DNA from: JAOXRU01 sp965247735
Lineage (GTDB): Bacteria; Bacteroidota; Bacteroidia; Flavobacteriales; Flavobacteriaceae
Assembly (NCBI GenBank): GCA_965247735.1
Contig: CBDFHN010000002.1
Location: 620,001 to 684,000, forward strand
Reading direction: 5' to 3'
Length of the DNA stretch: 64,000 nt
A program made the position numbers and the translations under genes. The first letter of the stretch is position 1; each line of letters begins with the position of its first letter. The notes beneath the pieces were generated by a model, which ran no database searches, was not told the origin of the DNA, and worked only from the letters and a program-made list of their open reading frames with translations. This document shows positions 1-9,150 of the stretch, piece by piece.

Positions 1-861
1 CTCTTTTACTTTTTTTCCTATTTCTGCTGGAGAATCTACAACGTGAATTCCACATTCTGCCATAATACGTTTTTTAGCTTCAGCAGACTCATCTTCACCA
101 CTAACAATTGCACCTGCATGGCCCATTGTTCTTCCTGTTGGAGCAGTTTCACCTGCGATAAAACCAATAACCGGCTTTTTATTTCCACCTGCTTTAACCC
201 ACTTTGCAGCTTCAATTTCTAATTGACCTCCAATTTCACCAATCATAACGATACATTCTGTAGCATCATCATTCATAAGTAATTCTACAGCTTCTTTTGT
301 TGTAGTTCCAATAATAGGATCTCCTCCAATACCAATTGCAGTAGTAATACCTAATCCTTGTCTTACCACTTGGTCAGCAGCTTCATAAGTAAGTGTTCCC
401 GATTTGGAAACAATACCTATAGTACCTTCTTTAAAAACAAAACCTGGCATAATACCAACCTTAGCTTCTCCTGGAGTAATTACACCTGGACAGTTAGGCC
501 CAATTAACCTGCATTCTTTATTTTCGATATAAGCGCTAGCTTTAATCATATCTGCAACAGGAATACCTTCAGTAATCGTAATAATTACTTTAATACCCGC
601 ATCAGCAGCTTCCATAATAGCATCAGCAGCAAAAGCTGGTGGCACAAAAATAATGGTTGTATCTGCTCCTGCCTTATCTACAGCTTCTTTTACCGTATTG
701 AAAACTGGTTTTCCAAGGTGCTCTTGCCCTCCTTTACCTGGAGTAACACCACCAACGATGTTAGTTCCATAATCAATCATTTGACCTGCATGGAAAGTTC
801 CTTCACTTCCAGTAAACCCTTGTACTATTATCTTTGAATCTTTATTGACTAAAACGCTCAT
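1..861 (-). CDS. sucD: Succinyl-CoA ligase alpha subunit, 3' end cut by window edge
   Basis: Alpha subunit of succinate-CoA ligase, which interconverts succinyl-CoA and succinate with nucleotide phosphorylation in the TCA cycle. The reading frame is open from an ATG at 861 to the left edge, 287 codons; the family is about 290 residues, so only a few residues and the stop are missing. The N-terminal CoA-binding Rossmann region (GFTGSEGTFHAGQMI), the middle GPNCPG motif and the C-terminal active-site stretch TMGHAGAIVSG with the phosphorylated histidine are all readable. The beta subunit gene is not in view. It is the last gene of the leftward lipid A/efp block, 83 bp after the LpxD-like gene, so co-transcription is possible. 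Confidence 0.95.
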   Translation of the reverse strand, partial: MSVLVNKDSKIIVQGFTGSEGTFHAGQMIDYGTNIVGGVTPGKGGQEHLGKPVFNTVKEAVDKAGADTTIIFVPPAFAADAIMEAADAGIKVIITITEGIPVADMIKASAYIENKECRLIGPNCPGVITPGEAKVGIMPGFVFKEGTIGIVSKSGTLTYEAADQVVRQGLGITTAIGIGGDPIIGTTTKEAVELLMNDDATECIVMIGEIGGQLEIEAAKWVKAGGNKKPVIGFIAGETAPTGRTMGHAGAIVSGEDESAEAKKRIMAECGIHVVDSPAEIGKKVKE

Positions 862-944
862 TTAGATTATTTTTATTTTGAAACAGGACAAAAATAAGTT
901 TTTGACAATTAACTATGAAGTTAAATATCATATTTTTATCAGAT

Positions 945-1889
945 TTATATATTACTTAATTTTTTTACTTTTTCTATTAAATCAGGTATTCTCCTAATAT
1001 TGGCAATTTCTTTATATTTTTCTCTGAATTCACCTGCTGGACTTCCAAAATAACTCTTGCCTCCTTCTAATGATTTACTAACACCAGATTGGGCAGAAAT
1101 TATTGCTTTAGCTCCTATTGTTGCTCCACTAGTTATTGCTGCTTGTCCCCAAATAGTAACTTCGTCTTCCACAACAACACAACCTGCAACTACAACTTGA
1201 GCTGCAAGCAAACACTTTTTTCCGATTATAGTATCATGTCCAATATGGACTTGATTATCTAACTTAGTACCTTCCTTTATAGTTGTATCTCCAGATACTC
1301 CTTTATCTATTGTGCAAAGTCCGCCAATATCTACATTATCTTCAATCACAACACGTCCTGAAGAAATTAATTTATCAAATCCCTCTGGTCTATTTTTATA
1401 ATAGAAGGCATCGGCTCCCAAAACAGAACCTGAATGTATGGTTACATTATTACCAATAACACTATTGTCATAAATACTTACATTAGCATGTATAATACAG
1501 TTATCACCGATAGTAACATTATTACCCACAAAAACATTAGGCTGAATAATGGTATTTTTTCCTATAATTGCCGATTTTGAAATGGCAGTATCTGATTTTT
1601 CAAAAGGTTTAAAGAAATTAGATAGCTTATTAAAGTCACGAAAAGGATCATCACTAATTAACAATGCTTTTCCTTGCGGACAATCCACTTTTTTATTAAT
1701 CAAAACAACGGTTGCCGCAGATGTTAATGCCTTATCATAATATTTTGGATGATCTACAAAAACAATATCACCTGGAGTTACCACATGAATTTCGTTCATT
1801 CCCAACACCGGAAAATCATCAACACCTATAGCTTCTGCATCTATAATTGTAGCAATTTGCTTAAGTGTATATTGTTGTGGAAACTGCAT
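945..1889 (-). CDS. LpxD-like UDP-3-O-acylglucosamine N-acyltransferase paralogue
   Basis: Left-handed beta-helix acyltransferase of 314 residues with the LpxD layout: an N-terminal uridine-binding-like domain (about residues 1-95, YTLKQIATIIDAEAIG) followed by hexapeptide repeats ([IVL]-G-x4 pattern, about 100-280) and a short helical tail. The catalytic-type histidine lies in VHIGHDTIIG. A fuller LpxD is encoded 2.8 kb upstream in the same operon, so this is a second copy, somewhat shorter (314 against 342 residues) and divergent. LpxD adds the N-linked hydroxyacyl chain in lipid A synthesis. This copy could use another acyl chain length or another amino-sugar acceptor; that part is inference. 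It lies 9 bp downstream of efp. Confidence 0.8.
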   Translation of the reverse strand: MQFPQQYTLKQIATIIDAEAIGVDDFPVLGMNEIHVVTPGDIVFVDHPKYYDKALTSAATVVLINKKVDCPQGKALLISDDPFRDFNKLSNFFKPFEKSDTAISKSAIIGKNTIIQPNVFVGNNVTIGDNCIIHANVSIYDNSVIGNNVTIHSGSVLGADAFYYKNRPEGFDKLISSGRVVIEDNVDIGGLCTIDKGVSGDTTIKEGTKLDNQVHIGHDTIIGKKCLLAAQVVVAGCVVVEDEVTIWGQAAITSGATIGAKAIISAQSGVSKSLEGGKSYFGSPAGEFREKYKEIANIRRIPDLIEKVKKLSNI

Positions 1890-1898
1890 ATAAACTAA

Positions 1899-2465
1899 CT
1901 ATTGCTTTACTCTTTCTATATAATCCCCTTTTTCTGTACCAATTTTAACCTTATCACCTTCGTTGATAAATAATGGCACATTTACTTGGGCTCCAGATTC
2001 AACAGTTGCTGGTTTAGTAGCATTAGTTGCTGTATTTCCTTTTACACCTGGCTCTGTATGCGTTATTTCCAAAACTACACTAGCTGGCATATCTACAGAC
2101 AAAGGCATATCATCTTCTGCATTAAACATCACCTTAACCACTTCTCCTTCTTTTAATAAACCTGGAGCATCCAACAGCTTTTCTTCTATTGTAATTTGGT
2201 TATAGTCGCTTGTGTTCATAAAATGATACAACTCTCCTTCAGGATATAAAAACTGATAAGAACGAGTTTCAACCCTAACATCTTCAATTTTATGCCCAGC
2301 AGAAAATGTATTATCAACAACTTTTCCTGTAGTTACACTTTTTAATTTTGTTCTAACAAAAGCAGGTCCTTTACCTGGCTTTACGTGCATAAATTCAATT
2401 ATTTTATATATATCGTTACTATATTTGATACATAATCCTTTTCTAATATCTGATGTACTTGCCAT
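1899..2465 (-). CDS. efp: Translation elongation factor P
   Basis: Elongation factor P, 188 residues, the normal length. It binds the ribosome between P and E sites and rescues stalling at consecutive prolines. The N-terminal KOW-like domain carries the loop VKPGKGPAF with Lys32 at the tip, where E. coli EF-P has its modified lysine. The two OB-fold domains follow, with the family signature GDKVKIGTEKGDYIERV at the C-terminus. No EpmA or EpmB gene is visible here, so whether Lys32 is modified cannot be said. The gene lies between lpxA (9 bp) and the LpxD-like gene (9 bp) and is probably co-transcribed with them. Confidence 0.97.
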   Translation of the reverse strand: MASTSDIRKGLCIKYSNDIYKIIEFMHVKPGKGPAFVRTKLKSVTTGKVVDNTFSAGHKIEDVRVETRSYQFLYPEGELYHFMNTSDYNQITIEEKLLDAPGLLKEGEVVKVMFNAEDDMPLSVDMPASVVLEITHTEPGVKGNTATNATKPATVESGAQVNVPLFINEGDKVKIGTEKGDYIERVKQ

Positions 2466-2474
2466 ATTCTATTT

Positions 2475-3260
2475 TTAATTTGCGGTAAAATATCCTTTCA
2501 TGATACCACGTTGCGAATCTCTTATAAATTGTAAAATCTCGTCTCTCTCTGGTGAGGCTTCCATTTCTGCCTCCATAATACGCACCGCTTGAGTAATGTT
2601 TAATCTACTTTGGAATAAAATTCTATAAATATTTTGAATTTCTCTAATTTTAATTGTTTCAAAACCTCTTCTTCTAAGCCCAACAGAGTTAATTCCCACA
2701 TAAGAAATAGGCTCTCTTGCAGCTTTCACAAATGGAGGGACATCTTTTCTTACCAATGTACCACCGGTAACAAATGCATGATTTCCAATGGAGCAAAACT
2801 GATGTACTGCAACCATTCCTGCCAAAATAACATTATCTCCAACAGTAATATGCCCTGCCAATGTTGTGTTATTTGAAAAAATACAATGGTCACCCACAAT
2901 ACAATCATGAGCAACATGGCAATAGGCCATAATTAAACAATCTTTACCTATTACGGTTTTCATTCTATCTATAGTACCCCTATTAATGGTAACACACTCT
3001 CTTATAGTAGTGTTATCACCAATTTCTGTAGTTGTATCTTCTCCCTTATATTTTAAATCCTGAGGAACGCCTGAAATTACAGCACCAGGAAAAATACTAC
3101 AATTTTTACCAATACGTGCGCCCTCCATAATGGTTACATTAGAGCCTATCCAGGTTCCTTCACCAATTACTACATTATTATGAATAGTTGTAAACGGTTC
3201 TACAACTACATTTTTCGCTATTTTTGCTCCGGGATGAACATATGCTAACGGTTGATTCAT
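2475..3260 (-). CDS. lpxA: UDP-N-acetylglucosamine O-acyltransferase
   Basis: LpxA, 261 residues, catalyses the first step of lipid A synthesis: transfer of a 3-hydroxyacyl group from ACP to the 3-OH of UDP-GlcNAc. The first two thirds is a hexapeptide-repeat left-handed helix, starting at LAYVHPGAKIAKNV. The catalytic histidine motif is HVAHDCIVGD, and the substrate motif SGVPQDLKY is present. The C-terminal helical domain (about 190-261) is of the usual kind. It starts 3 bp after the lpxC-fabZ stop on the minus strand, so the two are translationally close, and efp follows after 9 bp. Confidence 0.96.
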   Translation of the reverse strand: MNQPLAYVHPGAKIAKNVVVEPFTTIHNNVVIGEGTWIGSNVTIMEGARIGKNCSIFPGAVISGVPQDLKYKGEDTTTEIGDNTTIRECVTINRGTIDRMKTVIGKDCLIMAYCHVAHDCIVGDHCIFSNNTTLAGHITVGDNVILAGMVAVHQFCSIGNHAFVTGGTLVRKDVPPFVKAAREPISYVGINSVGLRRRGFETIKIREIQNIYRILFQSRLNITQAVRIMEAEMEASPERDEILQFIRDSQRGIMKGYFTAN

Positions 3261-3263
3261 ACC

Positions 3264-4664
3264 TTATTGTTTTTTTACAATTTGCGCCATTAATACAGCC
3301 TCTGAAACTATTTTTCCATTTGCATATGCATAAGCTTGCATATGACAAATACCTCTTCTTATTGGTGTAATTAAACTACACTTAAACGTAAGTGTATCTC
3401 CAGGCAATACTTTTTGCTTGAACTTTACATTATCCATTTTCATGAAAAATGTAAGGTAATTTTCAGGATCAGGAACGGTACTCAATACTAATACCCCACC
3501 TGTTTGCGCCATTGCTTCTACTTGTAGCACACCTGGCATTACTGGAGCACCTGGAAAATGTCCAACAAAAAACTGCTCGTTCATTGTTACATTTTTCATT
3601 CCCACTACATGAGTATCACTTAACTCCAAAATTCTATCAATCAATAAAAATGGAGGCCTATGTGGTAACATATCCATAATTTGATGAATATCCATCAAAG
3701 GCGGTAAATTAAGATCGTAAGCAGGAACTTTATTTCTTTTTTCTAACTTAATAAGCTTTGACATCTTTTTTGCAAATTGTGTATTTACAAAATGCCCAGG
3801 TTTAGTTGCAATTACCTTTCCTCTAATACGAGTTCCTATAAGTGCCAAGTCACCAATTACATCTAATAATTTGTGTCTTGCTGCTTCATTTGGATACCGA
3901 AGTGTTAGGTTATTTAATATTCCATTAGATTTTACTGCAATATCTTCCTTTTCGAAAGCATTACGAAGTTTATCTAATGTTTGATCAGAAATCTCCTTAT
4001 CTACATAAATAATTGCATTATTTAAATCCCCTCCTTTTATCAGCCCATGATCTAAAAGTGCTTCTAACTCATGTAAAAAACTAAATGTTCTTGAATCAGA
4101 AATATCAGCTTTAAAATTAGAAATATGTTCTAAAGTAGCATTTTGAGTTCCCAATACTTTAGTACCAAAATCTACCATAGTAGTTACTTGGTATTCCTCT
4201 GAAGGAATTAAAGTAATTTCACTTCCTGTAGTTTCATCTTTGTAAGATATAACCTCTTTAACAACATATTCTTCTCTATCGGCTTCTTGGGTAACAATAC
4301 CTGCTTCCTCTAAGGCTTTTATAAAAAACTTAGAAGATCCATCCATTATAGGAGGTTCTGGTGCGTTCAGCTCTATTAATACATTATCAATTTCTAAACC
4401 TACCATCGCTGCCAAAACATGCTCTGAAGTTTGAATAGTGACTCCGTTTTTCTCTAAATTCGTACCTCGTTGAGTACTTGTTACATATTTTGCATCTGCT
4501 TCAATTATTGGATTCCCTTCTAGATCTACTCTTGAAAAAGCATAACCATGATTTTCATTGGCAGGTTTAAAAGTCATTGTAACCTCTTGTCCAGTATGTA
4601 ATCCAACACCTTTAAGCGTTACGTCTTTTGCTATGGTACGTTGTTTTGCAATACTAATGCTCAT
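3264..4664 (-). CDS. lpxC: Bifunctional LpxC deacetylase / FabZ dehydratase fusion
   Basis: A 466-residue fusion typical of Bacteroidota. Residues about 1-310 are LpxC, the zinc-dependent UDP-3-O-acyl-GlcNAc deacetylase that commits carbon to lipid A; the zinc ligands sit in TSEHVLAAM and HKLLDVIGDLAL. Residues about 318-466 are FabZ, the 3-hydroxyacyl-ACP dehydratase of fatty acid elongation, with LPHRPPFLLIDRI and the active-site stretch GHFPGAPVMPGVLQVEAMAQ. Joining the two puts enzymes competing for 3-hydroxyacyl-ACP flux in one chain. The start overlaps the end of lpxD by 11 bp, which suggests translational coupling. Confidence 0.96.
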   Translation of the reverse strand: MSISIAKQRTIAKDVTLKGVGLHTGQEVTMTFKPANENHGYAFSRVDLEGNPIIEADAKYVTSTQRGTNLEKNGVTIQTSEHVLAAMVGLEIDNVLIELNAPEPPIMDGSSKFFIKALEEAGIVTQEADREEYVVKEVISYKDETTGSEITLIPSEEYQVTTMVDFGTKVLGTQNATLEHISNFKADISDSRTFSFLHELEALLDHGLIKGGDLNNAIIYVDKEISDQTLDKLRNAFEKEDIAVKSNGILNNLTLRYPNEAARHKLLDVIGDLALIGTRIRGKVIATKPGHFVNTQFAKKMSKLIKLEKRNKVPAYDLNLPPLMDIHQIMDMLPHRPPFLLIDRILELSDTHVVGMKNVTMNEQFFVGHFPGAPVMPGVLQVEAMAQTGGVLVLSTVPDPENYLTFFMKMDNVKFKQKVLPGDTLTFKCSLITPIRRGICHMQAYAYANGKIVSEAVLMAQIVKKQ

Positions 4665-5682
4665 TGTTTATTTTTTTTTCTATGTTATGTACTTGATTCG
4701 CTAATCTCGGTAGGTTTTTAAAATGCACGTAAGACTTATTATAATCTCCATAATTTAATGCTGGAGAACCTTGTAATATCTCATCATCTTTTACACTCCT
4801 ACCAATACCAGATTGTGCTTGTATTCTTACTCTATCCCCTATGGTAATATGTCCAACAATACCTACTTGACCACCTATTAAACAGTTTTTCCCTATTGTA
4901 GTTGATCCAGCTACACCAGATTGTGCGGCTATAACAGTATGTTCTCCAATTTCTACATTATGTGCTATTTGCACTTGATTGTCTAACTTTACTCCTTTTC
5001 TTATTATAGTAGAACCCATTGTTGCTCTATCTATAGAAGTACCAGCTCCAACATCTACATCTTCCTCTAATATTACATTGCCTATTTGAGGTATTTTATC
5101 ATATGAACCTTCTGCATTTGGTGCAAATCCAAAACCATCAGCACCAATAATAGCACCACTATGGATTACACAATTATTACCTATAATAGATTCTGAATAT
5201 ATTTTTGCTCCTGCAAATACAATAACATTATCTCCTATGGTTACATTATCTCCAATATAAGAATTTGGAAAAATCTTGACATTAACACCTATCTTAATAT
5301 TATCTCCTAAATAAGAAAATGCTCCTAAATATATTCCTTCACCATAGCTAGCCGTATCCGATACAAAAACGGGTTGTTCTATTCCTTTCTTGTTCATTTT
5401 CACCTTATTGTAATATTCCAATAACTTTGAGAACGCTCCATATGCATCTTCAACTCTAATTAAAGTAGATGTTATGGCTTTTTCTAAAACGAAATCTTTA
5501 TTGACAATGGTAATGGATGCTTTAGAACTATATAAAAAATTTGTGTATTTAGGATTTGATAAAAAAGTTAACGATCCTTCCTTCCCCTCTTCTATTTTAT
5601 CTATTTTATAAACTTCTACTTCAGGATTGCCTTCAATATCACCTCCTAAAATAGTTGCTATTTGATTTGCTGTAAATTTCAT
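4654..5682 (-). CDS. lpxD: UDP-3-O-(3-hydroxyacyl)glucosamine N-acyltransferase
   Basis: LpxD, 342 residues, third step of lipid A synthesis: N-acylation of UDP-3-O-acyl-glucosamine from a hydroxyacyl-ACP. The N-terminal domain (MKFTANQIATILGGDIEG, about 1-100) is followed by the hexapeptide beta-helix with the catalytic motif QIAHNVEIGEHT and GVAGSTTIG, then a C-terminal helix. This is the canonical copy; the paralogue at 945-1889 is shorter. It lies 24 bp downstream of the HD phosphohydrolase gene and its stop lies inside the lpxC-fabZ start region. Confidence 0.94.
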   Translation of the reverse strand: MKFTANQIATILGGDIEGNPEVEVYKIDKIEEGKEGSLTFLSNPKYTNFLYSSKASITIVNKDFVLEKAITSTLIRVEDAYGAFSKLLEYYNKVKMNKKGIEQPVFVSDTASYGEGIYLGAFSYLGDNIKIGVNVKIFPNSYIGDNVTIGDNVIVFAGAKIYSESIIGNNCVIHSGAIIGADGFGFAPNAEGSYDKIPQIGNVILEEDVDVGAGTSIDRATMGSTIIRKGVKLDNQVQIAHNVEIGEHTVIAAQSGVAGSTTIGKNCLIGGQVGIVGHITIGDRVRIQAQSGIGRSVKDDEILQGSPALNYGDYNKSYVHFKNLPRLANQVHNIEKKINNEH

Positions 5683-5706
5683 TGTGACAAAAATAGAAAA
5701 AAACTC

Positions 5707-6936
5707 CTAAATGGAAGCTTTTGGGTAACAGATATAATATTTAGTTACTGTTTTAGACAATGCTTTTAGATTTAACTGGTCAGAAGCCTTTGCTACATCT
5801 ACTATATTTCCATTCTTCCTAAGAATGTTAATGTTTTCTTTTTTAGTATTATAGGCCTTGTTTTTTAATGTCCCTGAAAAAATAAAATACCCAGCTTCAG
5901 TTTCTGAAATCTTATACTTATTAATTATTTCTTCCTTTTTTTCTTTTAATTTCTCTTCTGAAATTGGACTATTTTTAATTTTTACACTCAATAATGTCCT
6001 ATTCAAAATCATTTTACATAAAGATGACAAGACAAAATCAGTATGATGTTGCCAATTTTTCATTGCCGACATTACATCTATATCATCTAGAAATGTAAAT
6101 TTATCTAAAACATCAACAGTAAAATTTGCATCCGAAATATCATTTTCCAAAAAGTACATAAAGGTATCACTTGCTGTAAGTTGTACACCAGATTTCACCA
6201 ATTCTTTGGCACGTTTAAAAACTTTAATGACTAGCTGTTCTGCCACTAAGCTTGTTTTGTGCAAATAGACTTGCCAATACATTAATCGTCTGGCTACTAA
6301 AAATTTCTCAACAGAATAAATCCCCTTTTCTTCAATCACCAATTCATCATCTGCAACGCTCAGCATGGTAATTAATCGTTCGCTGTTGATATTTCCTTCA
6401 GCTACTCCTGTATAAAAACTATCTCGTTTTAAGTAATCTGCCCTATCCATATCTAATTGTCCAGAAACCAACTGATTCATAAAAGGACGAGGGTATTCCT
6501 TCTTGAAAATTGCAATGGCAATAGTTAAACTTCCGTTAAATTTCTTATTCAATTCCTCCATAAAAAACAAAGAAATCTCCTCATGAGAGATACCTTTTAC
6601 TATGCTATTTTCCATCGCATGTGAAAAAGGACCATGCCCAATATCATGCAATAATATGGCTATTAAAAGTCCTTGTTCTTCTTCCTCGCTTATCTTTACC
6701 CCTTTAAACTGTAGTACTTGTACTGCTTTTTGCATCAAGTGCATACATCCTAAGGCATGATGAAAACGAGTATGATGTGCTCCAGGATAAACTAAGTATG
6801 ATAATCCCATTTGAGATATTCTTCGAAGCCGTTGAAAAATTGGATCTTCAATAAGATCGAAAATAAGTTCGTTAGGAATTCTAATAAATCCGTAAATTGG
6901 GTCGTTAAATATTTTAAGCTTATTTGATTTCTTCAA
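5707..6936 (-). CDS. HD-domain phosphohydrolase
   Basis: Soluble 409-residue HD-superfamily phosphohydrolase. The metal-binding residues are readable in TRFHHALGCMHL and LLHDIGHGPFSHAMEN (the H...HD...D pattern, about residues 50-110). The family includes dNTP triphosphohydrolases and SAMHD1-like enzymes; the exact substrate cannot be given. The first codon is TTG at 6936, since no ATG or GTG fits in frame and the protein starts as usual for the family (KLKIFNDPIYGF). It is divergent from porX with only 33 bp between the two starts, and heads the leftward lipid A operon. Confidence 0.88.
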   Translation of the reverse strand: MKKSNKLKIFNDPIYGFIRIPNELIFDLIEDPIFQRLRRISQMGLSYLVYPGAHHTRFHHALGCMHLMQKAVQVLQFKGVKISEEEEQGLLIAILLHDIGHGPFSHAMENSIVKGISHEEISLFFMEELNKKFNGSLTIAIAIFKKEYPRPFMNQLVSGQLDMDRADYLKRDSFYTGVAEGNINSERLITMLSVADDELVIEEKGIYSVEKFLVARRLMYWQVYLHKTSLVAEQLVIKVFKRAKELVKSGVQLTASDTFMYFLENDISDANFTVDVLDKFTFLDDIDVMSAMKNWQHHTDFVLSSLCKMILNRTLLSVKIKNSPISEEKLKEKKEEIINKYKISETEAGYFIFSGTLKNKAYNTKKENINILRKNGNIVDVAKASDQLNLKALSKTVTKYYICYPKASI

Positions 6937-6955
6937 ATGGTTTCTCTTTTTAAAG

Positions 6956-6963
6956 CAAATATA
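6956..6963 (-). promoter_or_regulatory. Bacteroidota-type -7 element for the HD/lipid A operon
   Basis: The minus strand reads TATATTTG here, an exact fit to the TAnnTTTG -7 consensus, 20 bases before the TTG start at 6936. No well-placed TTTG -33 box is seen. It lies inside the 33-bp gap with porX, so the two promoters must overlap or porX must be read from a promoter inside the HD gene. Confidence 0.55.
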
Positions 6964-6969
6964 ATATAA

Positions 6970-8514
6970 ATGAATACAATAACGATTCTTTGGGTTGATG
7001 ATGAAATTGATTTACTAAAACCCCATATTCTTTACCTCGAAAAAAAAAACTATTCGGTGGTTCCATGCAATAATGGACTTGAAGCTATTGAAGAAATAAA
7101 ACAACAAAGTTTTGATATTATTTTCTTAGACGAAAATATGCCTGGTTTAACTGGTCTTGAAACATTAACGGAGATAAAGGCTATAAACGCGGCCATTCCT
7201 GTTGTGATGATTACCAAAAGTGAAGAAGAATCTATTATGGAAGAAGCCATTGGCTCTAAAATAGCGGATTACCTTATTAAACCCGTTAATCCAAATCAAA
7301 TATTGCTTTCTTTAAAAAAGAATTTGGATCATTCTAGATTAATCTCAGAAAAAACAACCTCCAATTACCAACAAGAATTTAGAAAAATTGCCATGGACAT
7401 GTCCATGATTAATAGCTATGCTGGCTGGGCAGAACTGTATAAAAAATTAATATATTGGGAAATAGAACTCGAAAGTATAGAAGATACTGGAATGTTCGAA
7501 ATTTTAGAGTCTCAAAAAAGCGAAGCCAATAATCAATTCTGCAAGTTTATTGAAAAAAATTATTCAGACTGGTTTACTGATGAAGATGCTCCAGTACTTT
7601 CTCATGACCTATTCAAACAAAAAATAGCACCAGAAATAGGCAAAACACCAACGCTGCTCGTTGTTATTGATAATTTGAGATATGATCAATGGTTAACCCT
7701 AGAAGAATCTATCAGTCCCTATTACAAAAAAACTGTAGACACACCATATTATAGCATACTACCTACAGCCACACAATATGCCAGAAATGCTATTTTTTCT
7801 GGAATGATGCCACTAGACATGGAAAAAAAACATCCCAATTGGTGGAAAAACGATACCGATGAGGGTGGTAAAAATTTACATGAAGCAGATTTTCTTGGCG
7901 CACAACTCAAAAATTTAAACTTAGATATAAAATGGGAATATCACAAAATAACAAGTTTAAGAGCAGGAAAAAAACTTGCTGATAACTTTAGCACTCAAAA
8001 GGACAATGACCTCACAGTTGTTGTCTATAACTTTGTAGACATGTTATCACATTCAAGAACGGATATGGAAGTGATAAAAGAGCTAGCATCTAATGATAAA
8101 GCATATCGCTCCTTAACTAAAAGCTGGTTTAACAATTCGCCGCTATTAGAAATCATCCTAAAAGCACAATCGCTAGGCATGAAACTTATCCTTACTACAG
8201 ACCATGGTACCATTAATGTAAAAGACCCATCTAAAGTAGTTGGTGATAGAGATACAAGTTCTAATTTAAGATATAAAACTGGACGAAGTCTAACCTATCA
8301 GAACAAAGAAGTATACGCTAGTAAAAATCCAAAAGAAATAAAACTTCCTGCAATTAATATGAGTAGCTCCTTTATTTTTGCAAAAAACGATATGTTTTTT
8401 GCCTATCCAAATAATTACAATCACTACGTTAATTATTACAGAAACACATATCAACATGGTGGGGTCTCGTTAGAAGAAATGATTATTCCCTTTGTAGTTA
8501 TGAATCCTAAATAA
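6970..8514 (+). CDS. porX: PorX response regulator with PglZ/alkaline-phosphatase-like domain
   Basis: PorX, 514 residues, a regulator needed for type IX secretion in Bacteroidota. Residues 1-125 are a receiver domain with acidic pocket WVDDE (Asp10/Asp11), phosphoacceptor Asp54 in FLDENMPG, and the conserved Lys in DYLIKPVNP. A helical linker follows, then a PglZ/alkaline-phosphatase-superfamily domain (about 205-514) with metal-binding stretches LLVVIDNLRYDQW, PTATQYARNAIFSG, VYNFVDMLSHSR and LTTDHGTI. That domain is reported to hydrolyse phosphodiesters including oligonucleotides. PorY is not in the window. The PorP/SprF-type gene and sorting domain at the right end fit an organism that uses this pathway. 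Confidence 0.95.
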   Translation: MNTITILWVDDEIDLLKPHILYLEKKNYSVVPCNNGLEAIEEIKQQSFDIIFLDENMPGLTGLETLTEIKAINAAIPVVMITKSEEESIMEEAIGSKIADYLIKPVNPNQILLSLKKNLDHSRLISEKTTSNYQQEFRKIAMDMSMINSYAGWAELYKKLIYWEIELESIEDTGMFEILESQKSEANNQFCKFIEKNYSDWFTDEDAPVLSHDLFKQKIAPEIGKTPTLLVVIDNLRYDQWLTLEESISPYYKKTVDTPYYSILPTATQYARNAIFSGMMPLDMEKKHPNWWKNDTDEGGKNLHEADFLGAQLKNLNLDIKWEYHKITSLRAGKKLADNFSTQKDNDLTVVVYNFVDMLSHSRTDMEVIKELASNDKAYRSLTKSWFNNSPLLEIILKAQSLGMKLILTTDHGTINVKDPSKVVGDRDTSSNLRYKTGRSLTYQNKEVYASKNPKEIKLPAINMSSSFIFAKNDMFFAYPNNYNHYVNYYRNTYQHGGVSLEEMIIPFVVMNPK

Positions 8515-8628
8515 TTGTTAAATAAATTATAATTTCTAGAACACAGGTCTTTTGACGATTATTTTTGCATTACACATAAATAATCAGTGATAACGTAAGT
8601 GTTTTATTACTTTTGGATACACAATAAT

Positions 8629-8659
8629 GGTTTTACCATCACCAATTTAAGGTAAAACC
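8629..8659 (+). repeat. Inverted repeat upstream of the first helix-turn-helix gene
   Basis: GGTTTTACC at 8629-8637 is repeated inverted as GGTAAAACC at 8651-8659, with 13 bases between. It lies just before the candidate promoter at 8681-8688. It may be an operator or a weak hairpin ending porX transcripts; the T-run at 8671-8678 follows 11 bases later. I did not find the same repeat before the two sister genes. Confidence 0.45.
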
Positions 8660-8680
8660 CTAATTGTAACTTTTTTTTAT

Positions 8681-8688
8681 TATGTTTG
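8681..8688 (+). promoter_or_regulatory. -7 element for the first helix-turn-helix gene
   Basis: TATGTTTG fits TAnnTTTG exactly and lies 48 bases before the ATG at 8737. A TTG at 8664-8666 is only 14 bases upstream, shorter than the usual 19-21. Confidence 0.45.
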
Positions 8689-8736
8689 TAAACAACCAAT
8701 TATTAAAATAACAATCAAAACAAAAATTCCTCAAAC

Positions 8737-9129
8737 ATGTACAAAACAATTGACAGAATAATGTTATTCATTAAACACTTAGGAATAAGTGTAAGACAGT
8801 TCGATATTTCTATCGGAGCATCAAATGGTTATACGCTTCGTATGAACAAGAACCATGCGTCTGTGGGTAGTGACGTTATCGAAAACATTTCAAAAATTCA
8901 TCCAAGTATCAATGTAGAATGGTTAATTACTGGCCGTGGTTCTATGATCAGAGACTCTTACAGTGATGAAATGAATTTAGAAGCACTAAATTCTTTCTCT
9001 GAAGAAGAAATTGAGAAAATGGTAGAACAAAAAGTAAATGACAAAGAAAAATCAGAACTTAAGCGCATGTTGCGTGAGGTAATTCATGAAATTGAACTCA
9101 CTAAGACAAATGTTAGCAAGAGAAGCTAA
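8737..9129 (+). CDS. Small helix-turn-helix protein, paralogue 1 of 3
   Basis: A 130-residue protein. Residues 1-75 look like a phage-repressor/XRE-type helix-turn-helix: a helix (IDRIMLFIKHLGI), a turn, a recognition-like stretch (RQFDISIGASNGYTLRM) and the ending NVEWLITGRGSMI, a hallmark of CI-repressor-like domains. Residues 85-130 form a charged, probably helical tail (KEKSELKRMLREVIHEIE). The N-terminal half is nearly identical to the proteins at 9925 and 10592, and the tail is closest to that of 10592. It is probably a cytoplasmic DNA-binding regulator; no target is known from the sequence. It has its own promoter and a strong terminator, so it is a single-gene unit. Confidence 0.8.
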   Translation: MYKTIDRIMLFIKHLGISVRQFDISIGASNGYTLRMNKNHASVGSDVIENISKIHPSINVEWLITGRGSMIRDSYSDEMNLEALNSFSEEEIEKMVEQKVNDKEKSELKRMLREVIHEIELTKTNVSKRS

Positions 9130-9150
9130 TTTTTTTAACTACTAACTATT

